Shown here in pieces: positions 1 to 14,100 of a DNA stretch of 64,000 nt. This stretch comes from Globodera rostochiensis. Its lineage: Eukaryota; Nematoda; Chromadorea; Rhabditida; Heteroderidae. Numbering within the stretch: position 1 is the stretch's first letter; every line of letters starts with the position of its first letter. Location: the NCBI GenBank assembly GCA_018350325.1, contig JAEVLN010000032.1, positions 434,001 through 498,000 on the forward strand, given 5' to 3'. The notes below the pieces were generated by a model. The model searched no databases. It was given only the letters and a program-made list of their open reading frames with translations, and was not told where the DNA came from. Both the position numbers and the translations under genes were made by a program.

Positions 1-280
1 GTCGCAGTTGGGGCTGCTCATCCGCACTTCCTGGTGCATAATAAATCAGTTTGGAAGTGGGCAATCTGCAAATTACCTATTCAATAAATATAAATATTTT
101 TAAGTAAAAAAACATATCAATTGAAATGCTATTTGAAAAAAAAAAATTTGGCAGAATATGTTTTTATTTGTTAAATAATGAAAATTATTTGAAATTTAAA
201 AACAATAAATACACAATTCTTTACCTTATTTTATTAAAATAAAAAAATTCATAAAAATTTGAATAATTTAAATAATATTA

Positions 281-1274
281 TTACTCATAGCGAAAAGAAC
301 GCCACCAGCCGACCATGGCATTTTGCTTGAGCTTATATTCCTTAAGACAAACGTTGAAGATGGACTCTCCGAGCATAAGCAAGGCGTCGAATTGGAAAAA
401 GACCACACTTTCTGGCGCAATTTGTTCGTCGTGTTCTTCTACAAAATTTTAAAATATTTAATAAAATAATTAAATAATTTAATGCAATTGTTTTTGGCTA
501 CAGTTTTAATTTAAAAATTTAAAAAATGATTGTATTTACTTTTATAGCTTTCAGTTTTTTCCATCAAATATTGTGTAAATTTGCCAAAAATATTTTTCCA
601 TTTTGTCCCTTCTTCAGTGGGGAAACTTGCATATATTTCATCAATTTTCTTAAATAAAAAAATTAAAGAATAGTTATTTAATAATACAAAAAATCAGACT
701 TGGTAAATGGTGTTGGGCTCGTATTTGGTGATTTGCACGTAGCCCGCAACGAGTGGGCGTATCAGAGATTGCCGAATTCTATTCACAATAAATGCTTCAA
801 AAACCATCACTTCGCTATAGCTCAGGTCAAAATGCAAAACTAAAAAAAAAAATCAATTAAAAACAAATTTTAAAGAATTAAATATGTATAAATAAAAAGT
901 AGTGAAAATTGGGATACCCGGCAGTTAATGCCAAACCCCGGTGTAATAACCATTTTGAAACAATATTAATTTGAAATCACCTTCTTGTTCATCCTGTTGA
1001 TGGCTTTTCCTGAAGCTCCTCAGTTTTTTCGGAGATAATTTGGCAAAAATATTCGACTGTTTGGGCACCATTTGCTTGTCGAGTTCATTGCCATCCGTAT
1101 TTGAATTGGCCGCCTCTGAAAAATGAATTAATTTTAATGAATAGACAAAAAAAAAATTCAAATTATTTTACTTGAATTTTGTGGGCTGCTCACTTTGATG
1201 GCATCGGCATCATTTTTCAATTCAACACCCAATGGAAGAACCAAAAATAAAATAAAAATCAAGAAACTTTTCAT
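281..1274 (-). CDS. Secreted protein of unknown family, 214 aa, 5 exons
   Basis: Function unknown. I read five exons on the minus strand: 1274-1172, 1115-981, 839-700, 648-540 and 438-281. All introns are GT-AG and the phases close exactly (645 nt). The first 17 residues (MKSFLIFILFLVLPLGV) are a clear signal peptide: one Lys, then a Leu/Phe/Ile core, then a small-residue cleavage region. The mature protein has an acidic, Asn/Asp-rich start, a Lys/Arg-rich stretch near residue 65 and no transmembrane helix. A tail rich in aromatic residues ends in WWRSFRYE. The start is fixed by the leader and no alternative Met precedes it. I recognise no family. A secreted parasitism protein is a reasonable guess, but only because of the leader and the neighbourhood. 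The gene structure is well supported; the role is not. Confidence 0.72.
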
Positions 1275-3331
1275 CTAAACAAACATTTTGCATTTTTAGA
1301 TCGGATTTTGAATGTTTTCCTAAAATGTTTTCTTGTCTTCATTCAAACATTTTGTGCATTGGAGGGGTCCGGCAGACCCCGCCGAAAGACAAAAATAAAC
1401 ATTTTAGCGAATTTATTTAGAAAAAATGTATCCAAAATGCCTATTAGCGCCGCTGGGATTTTTTTTTTAATTTTTGCAATTTTTTTTTGCTAAGAAATTA
1501 CATCCAAAACAATAAATTTAAGCAGTCAAATATTGTTTTATTTCTCCATTAAAAATTCCAATTTATGGGCCCTGAATAAATGAGAGTGAAAATAGTTAAA
1601 ATAGTTAAAACAAACAACAAAAAAAAACGTGGAATGCGAAATTACAAGTCATGTTTTTAATGAATTTGGCAACGCAAGCCTAATCAATAGGGCCACAAAT
1701 TATATGGACAAAAAATCTTGAAATATGGCCATAAAATATGGATGAAAAATTGTAAAAAAATTTTTTTCAATATAGCAAAAAATGGACAATATTTTTCTAA
1801 TAGAAGTAATAAGAGCATGCAAATTAACGGCATTTCAGAGAAAATTTTTGAAAATAAGCAGAATTTTAAAAATATTCATTTGGTGGCAAAATTTTTTGTG
1901 CGAAAAAGTCAATTTTTAGGGGTTGTTCCGAGTGCGCCAAAAAATATGGATTTCCATATAATTTGTGGCCCTACTAATCAATCATAAATCCAGTCATTAT
2001 TAAATCATAATTTTCTTTAATGAAATATGTTAAAAATTGTAATTATTATTAAACAAAAGCATATTTCTAAATTCTATAATTGTAACTTTGCTAATTTTGC
2101 AATTGAATATTTATAAATAAAATTAATGATTTAAAAATTTATTTATTTTTTATTTTGAATAAACTAATTCATTACTTTTATTCTATAGTAAGAGTAATAT
2201 TTATTTTTAATAAAAACTATTGAATTTGTTTTAATCGAATTATTACTTTTTTTATGCTCTAGAATTAATATTTAAAAAAATGTTTAATTTCATTTGGATA
2301 TTACGAAAGTGCGCTTTACAAAGAAATCAATTGCTTTTTATATGTATTGAAAATGTTAAACGTATTGATTTAAAGGGCATATATTTATTTAATCACAAAC
2401 ATTTTGAAAGCAAATTTTCTATTTCAGGCAAATCACGCGCCTCAGTGCAATCTCATGGCTAAAATGGCATATGAAAAATCCAAATTTCAGACAAATTATA
2501 TAGGCTATAATGTACAATTTAGAATTTTTTTTGAACATAAATTTCAAAATATTCAACAAAATAGGGTTAAAAGCCCATGGCTTTCAGATTTCAGACAAAT
2601 TATATAGGTTATATTGTACAATTTTAGAGGCTACTTTTACAAAGCATCGGCAATGTTTCAATAAAATTCCAAATCACGACTCGAGATCTAGCTCAAATAA
2701 AAATAAATTTTTCGGATCCGAGATTTCGAGAATCTTGACTCGAGATCTCGCTTGAATAATAAAAAAAAATGCGCTCTTGATGAAAAAAAATGATAATCCC
2801 TCCTCATTTTTTTTAGTTTTTGTTTTTTTGCGAAAAAAACAATTCAATTACCATCCTAAAAAATAATATGTATTTTTGTTACTTTTGTGCGACATATCGG
2901 AAAAATTAAATTATTAAAATTGTTAGAATAAATCAAAAATAAATTAAAACATTTTTATTTAAATTCTTCCATTTTCTATCGATCGATGTGATGGTTTGCC
3001 GTGTTCATTTGTGTGATCAGACGTAGTTTTGTTAAATTGATTTGGGTCGCCCGTCCGATAATTCTCACCAATTCTTTACACTCTTTTCATTTGCTGCTAT
3101 TTTTTTTTTGATCAGATTATTTTGCTCGTGAAAATTTTTTTCATAATCTCACGAGTTTTTGAGGCCTAAAGTTTTGGCATCAAAAAACTCGTGGTGGTTT
3201 TTTAACTGTGATCCTCATAGGTTAAAACATTTTTTGGGGTTTTTGTGTAATTTAACTTTTCACATTTTTTTTATTCTTATAATTATTGTTCTTATTTTAG
3301 GTTCAAATTTATAAAACAAAAAATTGTCATA
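1275..3331. other. Intergenic AT-rich spacer, no gene seen
   Basis: About 2 kb with long A/T runs and only short, biased open frames. The stretch near 2690-2755 has clustered CGAGATCT and CGAGATTTCGAG motifs, a degenerate piece of the CGAGATTCTCG repeat seen many times downstream. I see no exon with coding-like composition. Confidence 0.6.
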
Positions 3332-3818
3332 ATGTCTGGTCAGGAAACTCGGATTAAAGTTTCAGATTTGGTGAGAATTTCGTAATTTTTAGAACATATA
3401 ATTCAAAGTACTCAAATTCAAATTCAAATTTAATTATTTATTATTTCTAATTTTGTAAATTAAATTTATTTATTAATTTCCCTAATAAACTTTAGAATAT
3501 ATACATTGATTATTAAATATTAAAAAACTACACTAATTTTTAATTATAATTCTATTTTTTGTTGAATTAAAAAATTCCTTTTTTTAAAACATTTAAACAG
3601 TCTTTAAAATGAATATTTTTAATTATTCTATTTAAAAATTTATTCATTTTAAATTATTTTCGATTGGCATCGCAACACTAAGTTTTGTCGCCGTTTTGTT
3701 GGCCATTACAATTTTGTTTGTGCAAACGCGGCGCCATATTATGGCCAACAACCATAAAGCGGAGACTAATGAGGTGGACAATGAGAAAAATGGGGCTACA
3801 AAGAATGAACGTTTCTGA
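3332..3818 (+). CDS. Possible small single-pass membrane protein, 61 aa
   Basis: Function unknown. Exon 1 (3332-3381) encodes MSGQETRIKVSDLVRIS. A donor at 3382 (gtaattt) joins in frame to an acceptor after ctaag at 3682, and exon 2 (3683-3818) ends in TGA. Exon 2 carries one hydrophobic helix (FVAVLLAITILFV). It is followed by a basic stop-transfer (QTRRH) and a hydrophilic tail of about 30 residues (Asn, Glu and Lys-rich). Upstream, tattttag just before 3301 could be a trans-splice or 5' UTR acceptor. The model depends on one intron without a strong donor. A different acceptor, or a longer protein with another exon, is possible. The tail and helix look like real coding sequence, with GC higher than the surroundings. 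Confidence 0.42.
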
Positions 3819-5124
3819 TAAAATTGGACGGATCCAGGGCTACTGCTGAACCCAATTATGTCCGATTTGTTTTTTTGTGATTATTCTGTACAATACTAAA
3901 ATGATTAAAATATGTGTTGAAGCGGTAATTTAGCTAATTTGTTTTCAAATTCCCAAAATATTCTTTGTGCTTGGCGAAAATATCGATGATTTTGACAAAA
4001 CGTTGGCATTCTGTTTCATTTTTCTTTAATTTTTGGCATAATTTGTAAAGCTAGTTTTGCCTACATTTTTTGTGTCGACTTTGGGTCCAGGATGCCGGAT
4101 TTACGGACTTTGGATCCGGGATACCGGATTTGCGAACTTTGGGTCCAGGATGCCGGATTTACGGACACATCCGGAAACCGGAAAATTTCAACAAAAATTT
4201 GATATTTTCTATTTTTTTTTGATCATTTTTACGCCCGTCCGCGATGTAGTTTTATGTCCATTTTTTGCGTTTTTGGACCATTTTTCTTAAGATTCTCATC
4301 AAAAATTCAAAATACTCTCGGTGGCGCCTATTGTGACCGCCGACCCCCCCCCCCCCCCATCACAATGAAAAATCCTGACATTTTTGTAAATTTCCGGATT
4401 TTTTCCTGAGTCCAATGTACGAAATGTCCGTGTGCGAAATGTCCAATGTACAAAATGTCCGTGTGCGAAATGTCCAATGTGCAAAATGTCTGATAGCCGA
4501 ATTTAACTTTTTAATTTTTTGCCTCCGGCTGCTAACTGGGTTTAATTATATCCAGCAGTTTACCAAAGCATACATTGCCGTGTCATTAAATTATAATGAC
4601 TTTAATGGGATTTCAGCAGCCCAATTTTCGTCTCAAGAATTAGGTTACTCGACAAAATGCTGTTGCTTAGTTAAACAGAGCACTCGATTTACGCATAATG
4701 AAAAATTCAAATAATACATCGGGAAACTAAATTTACGAAAATGGATACAAAATCAGTTCTAGTTTTTAAATTTTGCAGTTTGTAGAGAGGAATGATTGAA
4801 GGAAGGACCTAGTTTTCAAAATGATGCTTATTGTGACCTGATTTTGATCAATTTTTTTTGGTTAGAACTAGAGTTGGGCCGGGACCAAGACTGGTACTGA
4901 AGTCTCCAATATTGGGACTGAATTTTCCACCTATAAAATCGCGCTTTATTAATTTTTCCCCATAAATCCCGGTCCCGGCCAACTCTAGTTAGAACAGATC
5001 ATTTGAATACTCTCCTAGACGACGGATTGACCACAGATCGTTTTATAAAAAAATCAGATCACAATAAACTGATCAGTCAGTAAATATAAAAAGCACTTCC
5101 GCTTCATCCAATCATTCGCGCTTC
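3819..5124. other. Spacer between two genes, with degenerate repeats
   Basis: No gene seen. It holds a run of GATGCCGGATTTACGGAC-type words (4080-4180), a C-run next to a GC-rich hairpin (4318-4360), words like AATGTCCGTGTGCGAA (4415-4490) and the complete small element at 4869-4987. Confidence 0.6.
4869..4987. mobile_element. hAT-type MITE, 119 bp, TSD GTTAGAAC
   Basis: Terminal inverted repeats TAGAGTTGGGCCGGGACC and its complement. Perfect 8-bp direct repeats GTTAGAAC lie on both sides (4861-4868, 4988-4995). The interior repeats the GGGAC motif of the ends. No coding capacity. Confidence 0.85.
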
Positions 5125-8100
5125 TCATAAATCGGTGCTTTTCCCCACGTGTTGAGGCTGTGCCAACAACGGCTGCTTCAGTCCACCAGAAGCATCGAAC
5201 GACGAATTTGGCGTGAAATTCTGCCACCAGGCTTGCAAATTGCCCACAAAGCCCGAGCGTTGCTGCATGCGCTGCAGGTCGGGCGAGTGCGCGGACTTGG
5301 ACAACTCAAACTTGACCTCCGCCTCCAACTCTTTAGGCGGGTTCTTCAAGAAAAAACATGGGGTATTTAAAAATGGAGAAAATGCCGATCGAGATTCTCG
5401 ATCGGAATCTTGGTAAATCTCGACGACATAAGATTACCAAGAGTTTTTCGAGATTTTCGAAATTTTTTCGTGCTTTTTATTTAAAAATCCATTGGTTAAT
5501 AAATAGGGCTGGGATTTATATGCATTTTGTATATTTTTAAATTAAGTTTTGATTAAATTGACTAAAAAAATGTGTTGTTACGTTGGTCTTTCTTTTTTTT
5601 TAAATCCTTTTGATAAAAATTGCATATTTTTGCAAATTTGGGTACTTTTTTGAAAGGTTTTTTTGGGCATATAATCCCAGCCCTAGTAATAAATTTCTTT
5701 AACCTCCAAATTTTTGAATTTGAATTTTAACACTTCAAATTGAAGCTTAATCAATTTTCACATCGAAAACCGTACCCTAATCATTTGCTGATGTTCATTT
5801 TGAAGCCGTTCGAAGAATCCGGGCCCCTTCGGCAAAAGCTCCAACTCGGCAACAATCTTTGTGCTGAACTTGTCCAACTGAAAATTGGCAATTTTTCATA
5901 TTTTATTCACATTTTAAAAGCTATTTTTGTGTCGACTGTCCATCCCATTTTTGAAAATATTAAAATTAAAAACTCATGGCATTTTTATGGCGCCTAGGGG
6001 TAAGAATAGAGATATTTTTATGGATTTTATTGCATCTAGCGGTCAAAAATATGGCATTTTTAATTTCCAAAATGGCATTTGACATAAAAAGGGGGCAATT
6101 TGGGCTCTCCGATGCCGAACCTCATAGACAACTATTACCGCAGTTTTAAACTAATGGTTAAATAGAACGAAATAAATATTTTTTTAATTTTGTATTAAAA
6201 TATCTTTAAATTGCATAATATCAAAAAAGAAATTTAACAAACCTTGTTTTCCTTCAGAAAATTTGATTTTTTTTTAAATTTATTTAAGGTTTTAGCTTGT
6301 TTTACCTCTTCTTCCGCAATAAGCTCATTGTAGTTGACAATGATTTGGTGAATAAAATGTTTCACTTTCTTATTCAATTCACCGTGCTTCTTGCTGTAAA
6401 TTGCGAAAAAAATTTTTTATATGGGCCTAAAAATTTCCTAACCCTAAAATCAATAAAATTACAAAAAAACCAACAACGTCCAGATGCGAGGTAGAATATA
6501 TTGGATAAAAGATCCCGACTTGGACCCAGATCCCCAGGCCTGGATTTTTCTGGATCCAGAGTCCAGATCCAATGGAACGTCCGTGACCCTAGATTTTCTT
6601 AAACCTGGATTTTTTTGCCCAGGAAATCAGGTCCAAGCCCTCCCTAAAATCCAGGTCCAGGAATTTCCAGGCCCTTCCTAAAATCCAAGTTTCAGGAATT
6701 TTCAAAATGTCGGGCTCTATTGGATAGAGTAAAAAAAAAATCCCAAAACATTACAGTGCTTTCAATTGCGCATCGTCCATGACAGTGCCAAGTTCGTCGA
6801 ATGCCTTTTTCAAATGGACATCACCACAGCCGGTCGTCTCGTTCTCGTCGCCGCCGGCACAAAGGAAGGCAGCCGCGAGACGGAGCAGTGCACGGGCAAT
6901 TGTCGTATTTTTGAGCTCGTCCACCAAATTTTTCTTTTCCTCTACAGTCAGCTGCAAGTGAAAGACAATTGAGTAAGATTCATATACCTCTGAGATCGGG
7001 CTTATGGACCGAACAAGAATCTCGTCGAGATTTACCAAGATTTTAATCGAGAATCTCGATCGGTCCAATTTCTATTCAAGACCCCCCAGCGGCGACAATT
7101 TTTGGGATTTATTCGCCCTGCCCCGATGATCCGTGGCATTTCTGAGCCACATCCCGTCCCGAACTCCGACTTGTGCCCTCCCAACGATCCCCTGATCATT
7201 TTGTCCACCTGCTTTGTCTGTTGCTGTTCACGCTGCATGCGTTCCATCTCTGCACGCTCCAGTTGTTTCAGCTTCCGCGCGCTTGTCATCCCCTTCAACG
7301 CGTCCATCTCGTTGATCAACTGTTCACGTTTGTTGTTCAGCGTGATGTCGTCGCACATGCGCACGTAGCGATACTCAAGACTGAAATGCAGCGGCACCAC
7401 ACGGCGCTTAAACAGCGTGTCCATGAGCGCGTGCAGCACATACGCCACTGCATCCGGGTAGTAGTAGAGCAGCACACGGTCCATGTAGTACGCACCCCCG
7501 TGAGCGCCATTGCCCGGCGGGAATTTGACCAACGCGTCATTGATTGGCAAAAAGGCTTTCACCTCAGAACGCGTGAATATGGGCTTGACAAGCTGTACAC
7601 GAAAGAAATTGGGTTAAAATTACAATAGGAGGCTCAACACTGATTCTGAATCGATTGGGAATTTTGAGAAAAAATTTGACGGAAATTTGTATATACATAA
7701 GACTCGCGAATGATCAAAAGTTCAAGGACAAGGAGAGTTATTTAATCGCGAAATTGGAAACCTTGGAAAAAATTCAGATAAAATTTCGCAATCCCCAGGC
7801 GAATCGGTGTAAAATTTAAAAATTCTGATCAAAAAGTATTCCTCCATTAAATTCTTCAAATAATATATGTCGGCGTATTATTTGAATATTAGGATTATTC
7901 GATTTTATCGTATTATTATTTGAAAATATTCATAATTTGTATAATTTTAATAAAAAAATTATTTTTAAGGTTTTCTTTATTGTTTCTTTAATCTTTTTAT
8001 TGAAAAAAAAGAGGATTTCAGATTTTACTAAAATTACTTTTGTGAAGAATTTCAAATAATACTAGCTTCTCGTAATATTTGAATTTTCAAATATATAAAA

Positions 8101-11100
8101 TACTAAGAACATTCAATTAATCCTAATATTTAAAACTAATATATTTATAATATAATATACTTACTCTTTCATGGTTCTGATAGACTTGATCAATGATCTT
8201 CTTTATAATTTTATCGCAAATTGTCAACAGAGCTTTTCTGCAATAAATTGGCATATTTTTAAATTTAAATTTTAAAATATACAAAAATTTACGCTTCTTC
8301 AATTTTCCAAATACGCTTCAATTGTTCCTCAGCCAACGGCTTGTGCACTTTGCATTCATTTTCGTGCACTTGCGCCGGAAGTTCGTCAGTCGACGATTCC
8401 GGAGACGATGATGCCGGAAGCTGCTCCTCCTCGTCATTATATAAGCCGGACGTGCCGTTTGCAAACTTTTTGCAAAAGTGCAGTGCCATCAGGTGGAACA
8501 GCGCGCGTGCAGTGGCCGCCTGCAACAAAGCAGTGAGGGAGGGGTGAAAATCCGCAAAAAAAATTGTTAAAATTTTTGTGCAAGGCCTGAGAAATACAGT
8601 ATACGATTACTACTGTACTACTGTAAACCGGCATGCCGGACCCAAAAATGTCCGGAAATTACGCATCATGATTCATGAATCCGGCAAATTTTGAAATCAT
8701 AAGTTTAATTCCGGATTTTTTGCCAAAATGTCCTGAAATCCGGCATCCGATTACATCCCTGATAGATACAGACCGATACTATACAGAAAATTAGAGATTT
8801 ACTTTTATAAATTTTAAAACTATAATATTTTTTACGGAAAAATTGTAGTTATTATAAAGAATTGGGCTATGTTTTAGTTTATTTTGAGCTCGTGAAAAAG
8901 CTAAATTAATCGAGAATCGTCGGAATTCCCAAATCATTGTTTAAAAGCAGTTAAAAATAGAGCACGGACCGATCGAGATTCTCGGTCAAAATCTCAGTCG
9001 AGATTCTCGATCAAAATCTCGGTCGAAATTTTTTGAGATTCTCGATCTCTCGATCGAACTCTCGGTAATCTCGACCGAGATTTACTAGATTCTCGATCAA
9101 AATATAGGTCGAGAATTTTTTGAGATTAAACAATTTTTTTTCAAAATTTACGAGATTCTCTATCGAAATCTCGATCGGTCCTCAAGTCCGAGCTCTAGTT
9201 AATAACGTGATCACTGATCAGTGCCCGCCAAATAATTACTTACCCGCTTTTTGGCATAACCAAATTTCGTGACAGTATAGAAGAAGAAATCGTTGTCCTT
9301 CCGTTGCCGATTTTGAAAAATGTCTGCAAATGGTTGATGCTTGACCAATTCTTGTTCAATCAATTCCAGCCCATGGTCCATTATGGCGACCCTAGTTAAA
9401 TGATCAAATTCTTTCTGACATAAATACATTTAATTTATATTTTATATACTTTAATGATTAATGCTGGGATTTATATGCATTTGCTCCAAAAACGTTAAAA
9501 TAATATGCGAAATCTATTTAATTTGTCATTAAGAAAAAGAAACTAACTATTAAGCAAGTGCACTAAAGTGCCACTTTTCGGTGCATATTTCGGAATTTTT
9601 GGCATATTCTGCCCGTTTTTGGAGCATATAGTATATACTCTTTTAATTACCCATGGTAATTATTTTTCAACTCCTTCTTAGAATGGGTAATTAATTATTA
9701 GAGGATGGGTAATTATTAGAAGGTGAGTAATTAAAAGAGTATATACGGTAAATCCCAGCCCTATTAATGATCAAATAAAATTGATCAGTTTTTACCAAGA
9801 CCCGCCCATTCCGTCCATAATTTTGTCCGCTTCATTACAATCAGTGATCATCAAAATACGCCTAGCAACAAAACTGACGACTTTTGGGTAACGCCACAAA
9901 AAGTTGCCCGGATCTTTTGGTTCCTGAAGATTTAATTTATTTTTTCCCTTTGAATAGTAAAAGAGTTAAATATTTATTGAGTATTCTTTTAAAAAATCAA
10001 AAAAAAATTGAAAAATTAGAAATTTTGTTAAGACTAAGTCTTGGATCTTGGTTCAAGGCTAAGTCTGATTCACAATTTTAAAATACGGCTTTGGGTACGG
10101 ACGTCTCGAAAACAAACAAAGCTTGAAACGTTATCTTTTTGCTTATTTGACCAAACCAAACAATCTTGGTACCGTTCGATAGCCCTATGTCTACAGATGC
10201 TATAAAAGAAAAGAGCTAGGCGATCCGACTTAAGCAAAGGAAGTTATGTTTTGACGCGACAACAAATTGCGATTTTTACACCTTTTAAGCTATAACTTCC
10301 ATTGTTTAAGTCAGAATTTGTCTAGCACTTTTCTATTATACCATATGCATACATAGTGCTATCGAACGGTACCAAGATTGGTTGATTTGGTTAACAAACA
10401 AAAAAGTTACGATGTTTTGTTTGTTGCCAAACCGTCTGTATAAAATACATGTACCGTATACCTGGGTACAGTATGCGTTCACTTAAAATATACATGTATA
10501 CCATATACCTCGTACAGTGTGCGCTTCTTGTCGAGCTTTTCCCATGTGTGTTTCTCGTTGAACATTGCAAATGTTACAATTTGCTTGGGCGTGTATCTCT
10601 GCTTCTCTTCCCTTTCCAGCCTTCGAATTTCTGTCTGCTCTTCTTTTGTCTCGTCGTCTGGCGCACTATTTTCCGCGTCCTCCTCCTCCTCGACAGCCTG
10701 TTCAGTCCCGAACTCTTCTGCTTCTTGTTCTGCTTCAACTTCATCAAATACCATGAAGTTTCGCTCAACAGCCGGCACATCTTTGAACTTCAGCTCGAAT
10801 GGGCCTACAAGTTTTGTTTTTCAAATTCAAATTTTGGCAAACTGTTTTCCGCCAAAAATTAAATTTTTCTCGGACTGACCGCTGTACGTTGAGCCCAACT
10901 CATCCGGCGGCGTCCACTCAGAGTTGAACGGAGCAGCAGCTTTGTCAGAGTCGTCACTATATTTGAACTGGTCCCATTTCTGTATGTTCAGCTTCTTCTT
11001 GAACTCATCAACAAATTGGAGCAGTACATGCTGTTCGTGCTTTTTACTTTTTTTCACTTTGTCAACATGTTTAGTCAGTTTGTCAAGGTGCAGCTTTGTC

Positions 11101-14100
11101 TCGAACAGTTGCACCAGGTGAGCAAACAGTGAGACGTCCGCCTGAAAATTTAGTTACCGCAAATAAAGCCCCCCCCCCCCCCTCGGGGGCTCTATTTTTT
11201 AACATTATGCCAAACATCTTGCAACTTTTCAGTCCATTTAAAACAGGCTGTTATGGGAAAATTGGTAATCAAAAGATAGGGGTCCCATTTTTTTTTTGAA
11301 ATTTAGTCTAAAAATTTGTATCCAGGGGTTTTCGGGGGTGCTGATCACGAATCTGACATCAGATTTTGTCAAATCATGTAGGTGTGTATTTTTTGTAAAA
11401 AAGTACCACAATATCACCCGCATAAGCTATTTCAATAGGTGTGGCTAAAATTTTTCATTAAATACTTGATTTTCGCTAATAGTAAAGCTAATTCCTCCCG
11501 TTTTCAAAAAATCAGTTTTTCGCAACAACAAAAAAAACAATCAAAACAAATTAATTTGTTTTTTTAGACATCAGATTACTTTTCAATATTTTATTGTAAA
11601 ATTTAGAAAAGCAATTTTTCAAAAAATCAAATTCGGGTCCGGGCTTCGAATGGAGAAATTTATTTAATTTTAAGTATATTCAAAAACAAAATATCTACAC
11701 TTTTGTTAACTTATACTGGTCCGTAACGCGCTAGTTCAACTCCGCCTTGTACTTCCGGATGTTCGGCATGAGAAATTTTAAATTTGTCAACTATATTCGA
11801 TAGACAAGGCCGGGTTTACCGGTGTTGGCTTGTCCCCGAAAAGGAACATCATCGGCTTTTCCATGTTGTTGCCGCCCATTGTTTGTATGAGCTGTTTGGC
11901 CGCTATGCCCATCGCTTCGATCACTTTGTCCGCAATTTGATCCGGCTTCAGATCACCATATTTTACGGATTGTTCGCTGCTGATCTGATCACCAAATTTG
12001 TCCTTGGCCACCTTCTCTGTACGGTGCTTCACTTGCCAACGATCAATCTGACAAAGAAATTTTTAAAAAATGATTTTTTTACCCTTTTTTTTTGTTAATT
12101 GCATTTTTTTGTCTAATTGATCATTATTTTATTAGATAATTATGTAATTAAATTGATGAGAAAAATACCTCTGCATTGTATTCGCGCACTTTTTGACTCG
12201 TCAGCTCATTGTACAACTAAAATAAATCGCGAATTTTTGGTGTTTTAAGTAGTGTTCGGCACGGTAAAATTTACCGCGGTAAAAACCGGTAAAAATCGGT
12301 AAAAATTCACGGTAAATTTACCGGTTTACCGTTACCGGTCGCATTTTGTCCCAACCGGTAAAAACCGGTAACGGTAAAAATCGGTAAATTTACCGATTTA
12401 CCGTTACCGGTCCAAGTCATTTACAGCGGTAAATTACCGGTTTTCCGGTAAAAAATTTTAAACTAAAATTGATACTTATTTTGAATTTGGCATTCAATTC
12501 AAAGAAATTTTGGGTCAAGTCTGACCAAACATAGTCCAAAATCGCAATTTTTTGCCCATTTTTTAAAAAAAATCTTAAAAATTCGAAAAATCCCCCCCCC
12601 TGGTTCAGGAGAGATACATTTAGAAATTGCAGAAAAAACCTTGAAAAAAATGGCCTAGGACACTGTCTCGGGGTAGACCACAAAAAATGTTTGTCATTAT
12701 TTAGGCCTCCGTCCTTATTTTTCAGATTTTATGAAGATTTTCATAATATTTTGATGCAATATTCAAAATGAGAAAATTTCGAAGCGAACTGGGCCAATTT
12801 TTATTACAAATTGGGAGTCAAAATTCCAAAAATTTTCTCGCCGACCCTCCCCGCCCCCATCTTTCCCAAAAATTTTTGAAAAATCACGCGCAAAAAAAAG
12901 ATATAAAGAAAATAAAACGTTTTTATTTTGATAAAATGTAAATTTTGAGTGTACTTGAAATTCGTTGCCTGTTATGTACTTGGAAATCAAGACGTTTGTA
13001 ATTGGGAATTGTTTTTACCCGATGGAAGCCCTGAATAATACCCAAAAAAACACCCTCCAAAATCCAACTTTTTTTTTGGAAAAAATTGATTAAGAAAACC
13101 AAAAAAATGCAACCCCTAAAATTGTCATCGGAATGTGCAGAAGAAAAATCGAGAACTGGTTCATAACAAATTGGGCAAGTTATCGGGAAAGATTTGTTGT
13201 GAGTTTGTAAAACTAGAAAGGACTTTAATTTCAATTTTTGAAAATTTACCGATTTACCGAGATTTACCGGCATTTTTTGGTCGGTAAAAACCGGTAACGG
13301 TAAAAACCGGTAAATTTACCGATTTACCGTTACCGGTCGTTTTGGGCCACGAACGGTAAAAAACCGGTAATCGTAATTACCGGTTTTACCGTTACCGTTA
13401 CCGGAAAATGCCATTTGCCGAACACTAGTTTTAAGCCGAACTTCCGTTAATTGCCTTTTTATTGTTACGAAAATGGACTTATCAATTTAAAAAAAAAAAT
13501 AATATTTTAGAAGTAAAAATGTCAACAACTTTTTGCTTTAAGGCCTACGCCTTCGGACTTCTTGAACTTCGAATTTTCGAATCATAAAACACCAAATTTT
13601 GGGTCCAAAACTTTCTATTTTGGCCCAAGCCCAACAAAACTATCACCGGCCACACCTTGCGCTTGTAGCGTTGGAATATTTGACGCCACGCTAGCGGCAC
13701 GTCCTTGTCGCGCAGGTCTTTGACCAGTTGGTCCTGCTCGCTTAGAATCTCCATGCCGTGCCTATGTGTGAGTGTCAGGGTTGTCAATCAAAACTCGAGA
13801 CTCGAACCGGAATTCGAAACTCGATGCAAAAACTGTAGCCAAATTCGAGACTCGAAACTCGGGGGGGGGGGGGGTTCAGACTCAAAGCTCGAAACTCGAC
13901 ACGAAAACTGTAGCCAAATTCGAGACTCGAAACTTGGGAGGGGTTTTCAGACTCAAAGCTCGACTCGAAAATTTAGCCAAACTCGACTCGAACCGCTTCT
14001 AAACTCGAGGCAACCCTGCTGCTGGTGTGTATCCACGGTTTTTGGTTAGACATAAAAAAACTTTTAGGTGCGCAAAAAAAAACAGCACCACACACCTGTA

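Noticed and set aside
6751..6951. Stop codon at 6751 as the end of the giant gene
   Set aside because: A donor (gtaatg) overlaps it, and the downstream exons 6393-6306, 5877-5776 and 5343-5125 continue in phase with coding-like content.
7102..7628. Plus-strand frames across 7.1-7.6 kb
   Set aside because: Shadows of the minus-strand exon 7592-7209, which has the coding-like composition and fits the splice phases.
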